Assembly (NCBI RefSeq): GCF_019703515.2
Contig: NC_059374.1
Coordinates: 16,437,095-16,501,094 of the forward strand
Source: Myxocyprinus asiaticus
Taxonomy: Eukaryota > Chordata > Actinopteri > Cypriniformes > Catostomidae
DNA: 64,000 nt
Reading direction: 5' to 3'
A model generated the notes under the pieces. The model was not told where the DNA came from and made no database searches. It saw only the letters and a program-made list of their open reading frames with translations. The translations under genes and the position numbers were made by a program. Positions 55,895 through 64,000 of the stretch are shown in pieces (the stretch's first letter is position 1; each line of letters opens with the position of its first letter).

Positions 55895-56491
55895 TCACTG
55901 AATGGAGGGCACCAACTTGTAGAGTAACTGGTTCTGAGTGATGTAACCGGATCTGATGGGTTTTCCTACAATGGATTGGATGGGAAGCAGTGAGGCACAC
56001 TGGAATTCCTGGAGGTGGAGTTTGTGGAGGAAGTCCCTGGAGATGAAGTTGCTGGCTGAACCTGAATCCAAAAGAGCATTAGTATAAAGGGAGTGTTGAG
56101 AGGTCGAAACTATGACTTTTAGGTAGAAGGGTTTATTAATGATGGTGGTGCGTTGCACAGAGCTTACATCAGTCTGGGTGGTCGAATGGGGCAGGATGGT
56201 AATGAATGCATCATAATATAAGCAGAGATGGTTCTCCAGTCTCCTTCTCCATTTTGCTGGTGTTAAATGAGTGGAACCGATTTGCATTGTTTCCACTCTG
56301 GTGGAGTCAGATGGAGAATTTGACTGGTGAGTGAAAGACCTCTCTCTCGTGGAAATAGAGTGAACTTGGTAACGTTGTTCGCCTTGACAAGACTGGAGGT
56401 GGTGATCGACCCAAATCGATAACTGAAGAATGTGTTCAAGCCCCAGGGGATCATCTACACCAGCGAGCTGCAACTGAAGAGCTTTATTCAT
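55895..56491 (-). pseudogene. Gypsy B Gag C-terminus and aspartic protease
   Basis: The 198-codon frame begins with Gag C-terminal text (MQIGSTHLTPAKWRRRLEN). The expected zinc knuckle after it is degraded (LCLYYDAF). The second half is the retropepsin-like protease with active site ALLDSGSASNFIS near residues 139-151. The protease would cut the Gag-Pol precursor. The frame ends before RT; the join is broken. Confidence 0.8.
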
Positions 56492-56510
56492 TCTTTGTGG
56501 TAAGTGGTAA

Positions 56511-57132
56511 TCAGTGCTGGTTCATTCCAGTTACTGGCTGCAGCGAGGGTGTGGAAACTGAATACATTTTCATAGATGGTGAGATTGCCCTGCCTGAGAC
56601 GTGAGAGTTGCTTGCTGACATGAGAATCAATGGCTGGATGCTCGAAGACCTCTTTGAAATGAGCAATGAATGCACTGGCTGATTGAGCGACTGATCCCCC
56701 CTGATTCTAAAGTGTAGAGCCCCATTGGAGAGCTTTACCAGATAGAAGAGAGATGATATAGGAGATCTTGGATCGTTACGTGGGAAATCGGTGGGGTTGC
56801 ATTTCAAACGCAAGTGAGCACTGAAGCAGGAAGATACTGCACTCCACTGCTGTGCCAGAATAGCTGGGGGGCATGGCTAAAGGGCTGATCTGAGATGGTG
56901 CAGATGAGGATTGAAGTGAAGCAGCTGGTATGGCGTCAGCTGATGCAGTAGCATTGGCTCTCGCTCCATCACATGAGGCTGCAGAGGGAGTGGGAGATGA
57001 AGCGAGTACAGCCTTCACCACAGCATCCAGCATGCTTTGAATCTGTCGCAGAATGTCATCGTGCCATTGGATTAATTGTCCTTGCTTGGTGAGGATTTCC
57101 TGTAAGGAATCCTGTCCCGCTGGGTTCGTCAT
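56511..57132 (-). pseudogene. Gypsy B Gag N-terminal part
   Basis: The start ATG at 57132 opens MTNPAGQDSLQEILTKQGQL. It is followed by a predicted helix (LIQWHDDILRQIQSMLDAVV) and an Ala/Ser/Pro-rich linker, then FLLQCSLAFEMQPHRFPT, a Gag core motif. The frame then shifts to 56511-56813, where only some of the Gag core can be traced. The ATG is only 13 bases from the 5' LTR. Confidence 0.75.
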
Positions 57133-57145
57133 CAGTCTAGTCTTC

Positions 57146-57396
57146 TGTTACCCAAATGAAGACGGACACAGAGGATGAGTGCAAACCCAAATTCAGGTTT
57201 TTCTAATGAAGCAGATGCAAGGAAGCTAACAGGTAAGAGAGAACAAAATCAACAATAATGCAAGATAAACGTAGCTTGTTCCGAAGTGTGTTTGGTCTGA
57301 ATAAGTCACTGACGAGACTAGACAAAGAGTAGGGTAAACGGAGGAGTATAAATAGTGAATGAAAAAGAATAGAGAGGGACCAATGTGGGTGTGACA
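57146..57396 (-). repeat. Gypsy B 5' LTR
   Basis: About 251 bp. On the minus strand it starts TGTCACACCCACATTGG and ends CATTTGGGTAACA. A TATTTATACTCC promoter-like box lies near 57345-57356. It shares 'tttgtctagtctcgtcagtg' with the LTR piece at 26630-26756. Confidence 0.85.
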
Positions 57397-57401
57397 CTCA
57401 T

Positions 57402-57490
57402 AAAAAAGAAAGTCATATGGGTTTGGAAAAACATGGGGTTGAGTAGATAATTACATACTTTTATTTTTTTAGACAAACTATCCCTTTAAT
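57402..57490. repeat. Half copy of the foldback element beside Gypsy B
   Basis: 'aaagaaagtcatatgggttt' through 'acaaactatccctttaat' is one arm of the family seen at 34-523. The text just left of Gypsy B (cttctgtgttcctcat) resembles the neighbouring part of the same arm, so Gypsy B may have inserted into it. Confidence 0.55.
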
Positions 57491-58456
57491 GAATTCTCAT
57501 TTGTTATTGATATTTCTTTTTTTTTCTTCTGTGGGTTGGGTTTACAATTAGGGATATAATTTAGGTCCATAATGATTTGATAGTAATTTTGTTCACGGCA
57601 TTGTGACTGTGTGCGACTTGTTGTTGGTTTTGTTGCTATTCCACATGTAAGGAGTATTTAGTGATTGTAGGTGAAATTGTGTTTACCTGTAGATTAAATG
57701 ATATAGGTCATGTGAACAGATATAAGTTTTGCCTCTGATGGTAACTCCTTATAACCGAGGCTGCTCCACAGGTGTGTGCCGCTGATTGCAGAGAGACCTG
57801 TGAGTGTACCTGGAGAGATGGGAAAGTAGAGATAGGGGTGATGTGTTGCACAGCAGGGGTAGTGGAGGATGGAGTACAACACCAGTCAGTCAAGCTCTCT
57901 TTCACAAAGCTGTCAGACCTGTGGAATGATTCCACCCACCGCGCTGGATTTCTTTGCTCCTTTTTTAACCAAAAGGACAAGTGGATGGATGTTAGAGGAA
58001 CAGAGAAAACTCCAGAGAGAATATCAGTGTAGATTTTCCTCACAATATGCATTCGTAGCACATAAGCTCTAGCCACAGGATGCCTGAAACATTGGAACAA
58101 ACCTTCCACTGCACATTAGTCAGAGAGTAGTTTGCTATGTTTGTGTTGATGCTGTATTAAAAATGAATACATTTGTTTCTACTGAACAGGGCACCTAGAG
58201 ATTACCAGTCATATTATGTATGGGCATATACAGCAACCGTCAAATTAAAGCTTTGTTTGGAAACAGATGGAATTCACTAAATTGGTTTCGTAAACCATTG
58301 TATTTCAGCACAAACCATTGTTTCACCCAAAATCCAGTTTTAATTATGTCATTGCAATTATTTCATTTCCAGTTCAAACACGCCTCCTTTGTAAGTAAAT
58401 TGGGCTTAATTCACCTTATTCACAAAACTCCCACAAAAAGCAGGGGGTAGCCAAAA
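57491..58456. other. Anonymous DNA with an 86-codon frame
   Basis: The frame at 57772-58032 (plus) is Cys-rich at its start (MCAADCRETCECTW) and GC-richer than its surroundings. I recognise no family, and there is no promoter or clear splice context. Treated as unproven. Confidence 0.3.

Positions 58457-58515
<59 letters not shown>
58457..58515. repeat. (TA)n microsatellite
   Basis: About 28 TA units. Confidence 0.95.
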
Positions 58516-58516
<1 letters not shown>

Positions 58517-58639
58517 AGATACATTTTTTTTTTGTTCATTGCCAGACTGATCTCACAGTGAAATTGGAAACAATAGGTTGACTTTTCTAAAATTGGTCTG
58601 TCCTGACCTAAATTGGAAATACTGACCCCAGTGGCTAAA

Positions 58640-59050
58640 ATGGTAAGTGCTGTTGGGTGTATAGGCATGTGTGAGCTCCATTGTCCGGATGTCAGTATGA
58701 TCACACTGGAAGTCGGCATTTTGTTTCCAAGAGAGCTGGTACTTTAGGGCTAGGATCGGCCACAATATGCCAACTCACTGTCAAGGCTGTAATACAGTGA
58801 AGAGGAATACATATTTAGAAACTGTAACCCCTCAACCCAAACCCCCAACCTAACCATCAGTGGAGTAAAAATGTTATGTCTGAGGAAAAAAATGCAACCT
58901 CCGAATCACTCGTCATGCGAACACAATTACTTCCTGGTTTCAACACGGGATCTGAACCCTGGTCTCCCACGTTGCTGAAGCAACCTTCTGGCTTCTGGTT
59001 TCGACACAAGGGAAGGTAAATGCGCTGGAACCAATGCAAAAATGTCTGAT
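58640..59050 (+). repeat. Dispersed repeat, second copy of the 3940-4370 family
   Basis: It shares 'catgtgtgagctccattg', 'aacctaaccatcagtggagt' and 'acaattacttcctggtttc' with the first copy. A pair of 'ggatcggccacaatatgcc' and 'cataatgtggccgatccta' blocks at about 58753-58771 and 59079-59097 are inverted relative to each other, suggesting terminal inverted repeats of about 20 bp. Confidence 0.5.
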
Positions 59051-59307
59051 AGGAGATGGTGCTTGTCTGCAAGTCGGCATAATGTGGCCGATCCTAGGGT
59101 ACTGGAACTCTAGAAAGCAACATGCTGACTTCCCGTGTGATCATGTTGTCATTGCAGTATGTAATTTATCAAGCAACGATCAAATGATGGGAAAGAGCAT
59201 TATAACCACCCACTAGTCTGTCAAACATAAATAAAAATAAATTAAAAAAAAAAAACATAAAACCACAGTAAAATTAACCATGCACAAAATCAGATATGAC
59301 TGCTACA

Positions 59308-59363
59308 CTGATAACATCAAACCTTATTGGTTCTCATTGCGTTTCATGGTTTGATGTTATCAG
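59308..59363. other. Perfect 16-bp inverted repeat (hairpin)
   Basis: CTGATAACATCAAACC (59308-59323) is the exact reverse complement of GGTTTGATGTTATCAG (59348-59363), with a 24-base loop. It may be a small MITE core or chance; it has no run of T suggesting a terminator. Confidence 0.85.
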
Positions 59364-61649
59364 CCTTACCACTACATTTTATTATAGCATTTTATTAATG
59401 ATATGATTTCATTTGAGTGTAAATAAAACTAAAATATTGTTTGATTCATTGCACAAATAAATCGTATCACTTCAGAAGAATTGGAATATTGTTGACTTTG
59501 AGACATATAAATTACATTGTAATTTTTTGTTGTTATTTATTTATTTATGTCCTTGGGTAAATAGTAATAAGAGTAAATAATAACAGCATTTTTATTTTTG
59601 TAAATAAATGAAATATTCCTTTAAGTGAATAGGACAATAAAATAATGCAAAAAGTGCGTACAAATAAACTCCACTATCAGCCGGCACAATTCATTTATAG
59701 TGAATTCAAACTATTTGAAATGATTTTCCTTGATTAAAAGAACTACAATTTGATTTTACTAGTCTGAATTTCATTTGAATACAATTCTGTATATTACTTT
59801 AACATGCTCTAAAAAAATTAAGCGATAAAAGTGAAATAATATAAACTGAGGATGAAAAGATCAAAAGATGAAAAATGCTAAAGGAGTAATAGATTGTCAA
59901 GCAACTATTTCATCCTAGATTAAAGAGTGATTTACATAGATTGCTATCATTTAAAAGATTTTCTGTGAGCTGGCAGCTGTGTGACTGCACATTTTTAGAT
60001 TCTCTGAAAAGGAGAGGATGAGAAATAATCTGAAGGATTACTGTGTCAGACAACGACAAAACTGTGCCAGCTCCGTCGTTTCAGTGTCACTTGGGTCACA
60101 GTGTAATGAGAGCATTCTGAAAGTTCTTTCAACTCTGGATGTTATCTGCTTTATCAGTGACCCAAAGGACTAGACCTCTGCTTGTGTTTAGCAATTTGTC
60201 TACACCCGCAGGCTGCTCTTTGATATTTTCATCACTCATTTGCTGGCTTTTTATTGGCTACACACATTTTCCCCTCCACTATCCTCTCTTTTCAATTTTA
60301 TCAGTAATACAGTGTCTAATGCTGAAGATTTTTGGAACTTTTTTTTTTTTTTTTTTTCATTGAGGGATTTGGGAAAAGGAAAAAGCTGTATTTAAAAAAA
60401 AAGAAACTGTGACCTAACCTTCTCAGCAGAGCTTAAAATCAAAGTACAGGTTAGACAGACTTCCCCCTGTCTTCATCTCTGTGGTATTGTAACTGTTATG
60501 CCAGTATAGATTCATTTCCTACATTCTTCCAGAAGATACTAGAAATAAACTATATTTTGTTCCCACACCCTGGGAAGCCTTCTTGTGCTTTTACTGTATA
60601 CCACAGTCCCACATATTCGAGTGCTATCCTATTTTTAAACAGCAGTCTGTTGATTCTGCTTCAAACTCTATAAAGGGTGATTCAGTGGGTTTGCATGTTT
60701 TTCTTCCAATAATAAAAATAGCCATCATCTTTATATTTTATGCCTAAATAAATCAGCCTTTTCGGATGTAACAAACAACCACACAAGCTTATGGTTGTAA
60801 CTAAAGAACATCCCCAGTGACAAGCAAGAACATTCGTCATCTTCTTTTGGTACTGACCTCAGAAGGAAATAATGACAGCTTGTCACCGTGGTGCAATCAG
60901 ATAGACTGTCTCTTAGCAACAGAGTAATAAATGAAAATAGTAAAATAAATGATGCCGTCAAGGCCTGCATTTTCTGTGGGTTTGCCAAATGAGGTTAATA
61001 TTATTACTTTTAGTAAGTTGTAAAATATATTTTGTTTTAAATCATGAGCTTTACTTTAAATTAAATTAAATCTGTCAGTTTGTTACAATGAGTAGCCTTG
61101 AGACCAGCACAGTAGAGAAAAACATGAATTTGAAGCTTATGAGAATCAAAACATGAAGCAACAGTTTAATATTTGGGTAAATATTGTGAAGAATATGGTC
61201 ATATTTTAAAAGAGTATATATATATTATATTTTGCATAAAGAAAATAGTCTCTTTTTTCAGATTGTGAGATTATTTTGTTTTATGTTTTATTCTTGAGCT
61301 TGTTTGTATTTCTCATTATTCTCGATGCTTCTTATAAGATTCTCTTTACTGTAATACAGATATAAAAATCATCCTGGACACCTTATAAAAACTGGAAAAA
61401 AAAATTTAAATTAAAGGCAGTGACACAAAATCTACTATTACAAATACTTTACAATTTTAATAATACTTTCTTTTTTCCCCATTACTATAATGTGAATACG
61501 CTTTTTTTTTTTTTCACATTACACTAACAAGAAATGTACTTAAATATCATGACAATAATGTCACACTATAATTTTCCTTTAAAAACATTATGTGAAATAT
61601 TAAATCCTGTTTTTATTTATGATCTTATTTTTTTCTTAAATTTATGTAT
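59364..61649. other. AT-rich anonymous DNA
   Basis: T tracts lie near 60340 and 61502. Frames at 60139-60363 and 60731-60988 have no known domain. No repeat family recognised. Confidence 0.45.
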
Positions 61650-62072
61650 TTTTTTTTTCCCTTTTTCTCCCAATTTGGAATGCCCAATTCCCAATGTGCT
61701 CTAAGTCCTCATGATGGCGTAGTGACCGGGTGGTGGAGGACGAATCTCAGCTGCCTCCGCGTCTGAGACCGCCAACCCGCGCATTTTATCACGTGGCTTG
61801 TTGAGCACGTTACCGTGGAGATATAGCGTGTGTGGAGGCTTAATGCCATCCACCATGGCATCAACGCACAACTCACCCCATGCCCCACCGAGAGCGAACC
61901 ACATTATAGCGATCACGAGGAGGTTACCCCGTGTGACTCTACCCTCCCTAGCAACCGGGCCAATTTGGTTGCTTAGGAAACCTGGCTAGAGTCACTCAGC
62001 ACGCCCTGGGATTCGAACTAGCCAACTCCAGGGGTGGTAGCCAGCATCTTTATCACTGAGCTACCCAGGCAC
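61650..62072 (-). mobile_element. tRNA-derived SINE, same family as 3481-3905
   Basis: On the minus strand the head has an A box (GGGTAGCTCAGTGATAAAG) and a B box (AGTTCGAATCCC). The body includes 'gttgctagggagggtagag', and the tail ends 'caaattgggagaaaaaggg'. Both boxes are better preserved than in the copy at 3481-3905. Confidence 0.85.
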
Positions 62073-62139
62073 AATTAATCAAATAAATGGATACAAATAT
62101 TTACAGAGAAAGTCTCCCAAACAAAGATAATTGAATATA

Positions 62140-62140
62140 T

Positions 62141-62190
<50 letters not shown>
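62140..62190. repeat. (TA)n microsatellite at a Tc1 end
   Basis: About 24 TA units that end exactly where a Tc1-like terminus begins. Confidence 0.95.
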
Positions 62191-63322
<1,132 letters not shown>

Positions 63323-63324
63323 TC

Positions 63325-63688
63325 TGTAAGGAATTTTTAGGATTGGCCCCTAAGTATCAAGTCAGGTCTGCAGTCGCTGTCTCGATCCGGATCCTCATGA
63401 GGGGAGAAATGACACAGACACTTAAGTATGCATCAGAGATTTCTCATACTTTATTGTTCAGCACAGCATTATATACCTTTGTAGGAACAGGAAAAGCCAT
63501 ACACTAACTACATTGTCCAATGAGATCAGTCATTACCTTATTTGAAAAAGACAAACATACAGATTCTGCTTTACTTATGTAAATGATACCAAATGTTCTA
63601 GAATATAGGAGTGATGTTCAACTTTTGACCTCAGACACTCCGAGGAGTAAAACAGGGAACCCTTCCCACATGATTTCCGTTACTGACA
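63325..63688 (-). mobile_element. Probable ERV-type solo LTR
   Basis: On the minus strand it starts TGTCAGTAACGGAAATC and ends AAAAATTCCTTACA, about 364 bp with TG...CA ends. It has a TATA box (GGTATATAATGC, about 63469-63481) followed about 20 bases later by AATAAAG (about 63452). That is the compact U3-R-U5 order of retroviral LTRs. No clear flanking duplication is seen, so the ends may be off by a few bases. No internal genes are present. Confidence 0.5.
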
Positions 63689-63737
63689 CACACACACTAT
63701 GAAAATAGGAACTGAGTACTAGCCGTTAAATGTCAGC

Positions 63738-64000
63738 TTGCGGGGACCTGGGTAGCTCAGTGGTAAAAGACACTGGCTACCACCCCTGGAGTTTGCTAGT
63801 TCACTAGTTCGAATCCCAGGGAATGCTGAGTGACTCCAGCCATGCTTCCTAAGCAACCAAATTAGCCCAGTTGCTAGGGAGGGTAGAGTCACATGGGTTA
63901 ACCTCCTTGTGGTCACTATAATGTGGTTCGTTCTCGGTGGGGCGCATGGTGAGTTGAGTGTGGATGCCGCAGTGGATGGCGTGAAGCCTCCACATGCGCT
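63738..64000 (+). mobile_element. tRNA-derived SINE, cut by the window edge
   Basis: The head has an A box (TGGGTAGCTCAGTGGTAAAAG) at about 63749, here listed in part, and a B box (TAGTTCGAATCCC). The body matches the other copies to 'gcctccacatgcgct' at base 64000. The tail lies outside the window. Confidence 0.85.

Larger units (their letters stand above)
53419..57396 (-). mobile_element. Ty3/Gypsy retrotransposon (Gypsy B), nearly complete
   Basis: It is about 4.0 kb with Gag, protease, RT, RNase H and integrase in the Ty3/Gypsy order. The 5' LTR is whole (57146-57396); only the last 35-40 bases of the 3' LTR remain (53419-53456). A perfect 5-bp duplication CTCAT flanks it (53414-53418 and 57397-57401). 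Multiple frameshifts and a changed RT catalytic motif show that it is inactive. Confidence 0.88.

Noticed and set aside
63745..63830. tRNA gene on the plus strand
   Set aside because: It is the head of the SINE family found three more times in the window.

Overview
The window looks like intergenic or intronic DNA from a bony fish, most likely a cyprinid (carp, barb or minnow group). The evidence is its repeat content: DIRS1-type tyrosine-recombinase retrotransposons, chromodomain Ty3/Gypsy elements, several decayed Tc1-like transposons, three kinds of tRNA-derived SINE, hAT-like and foldback DNA elements, and many long TA arrays. I found no convincing host protein-coding gene, no intact tRNA, rRNA or other RNA gene, and no CRISPR array. 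Every recognisable reading frame belongs to a transposable element, and nearly all are broken by frameshifts, stops or deletions. Family names rest on sequence recognition only; no database was searched.

Layout. 1-9.7 kb: foldback DNA elements, SINEs, microsatellites and AT-rich anonymous DNA. 9.7-12.6 kb: DIRS copy 1, minus strand, truncated inside reverse transcriptase. 14.3-16.8 kb: a gag-only LTR element ('element C') with 5-bp target-site duplications and an exact 30-bp coding repeat. 18.7-20.7 kb: Tc1-like and hAT-like remnants. 22.8-24.2 kb: a degenerate ~79-bp minisatellite, interrupted by a ~250-bp segment that recurs inverted at 27.6-27.9 kb. 25.6-27.0 kb: the 3' end of a chromodomain Gypsy element followed by a SINE fragment. 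28.1-29.1 kb: the probable end of a second DIRS-like family and a palindromic repeat. 32.3-34.0 kb: palindromic repeat, foldback halves and a hAT MITE with a perfect 8-bp duplication. 36.9-38.1 kb: a decayed Tc1-like element.

38.2-41.8 kb: gag-only LTR element A (TSD CTTAC). A 1.86-kb TG...CA insertion, probably a solo LTR, lies inside the right copy of A's duplication (own TSD CTTA). 43.1-49.2 kb: DIRS copy 2, structurally near full length, minus strand, with inverted terminal repeats and an internal complementary region. 49.8-52.2 kb: DIRS copy 3, a 2.5-kb internally deleted derivative that keeps both ends. 52.9-57.4 kb: the 3' end of one Gypsy element (A), then a nearly complete Gypsy element (B), both minus strand; B is flanked by a perfect CTCAT duplication. 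57.4-64.0 kb: AT-rich DNA, a perfect 16-bp hairpin, SINEs, a Tc1-like pseudogene and a probable ERV-type solo LTR.

Together these are parts of mobile-element life cycles rather than a host pathway. Gag, protease, RT/RNase H and integrase or tyrosine recombinase copy and insert the autonomous elements. The gag-only LTR elements and the mini-DIRS copy look like non-autonomous passengers that would need those enzymes in trans. I did not find a clearly new biological system. The most useful observations are the nested LTR insertions, the gag-only repeat-bearing elements, the mini-DIRS copy and the inverted segment inside the minisatellite.
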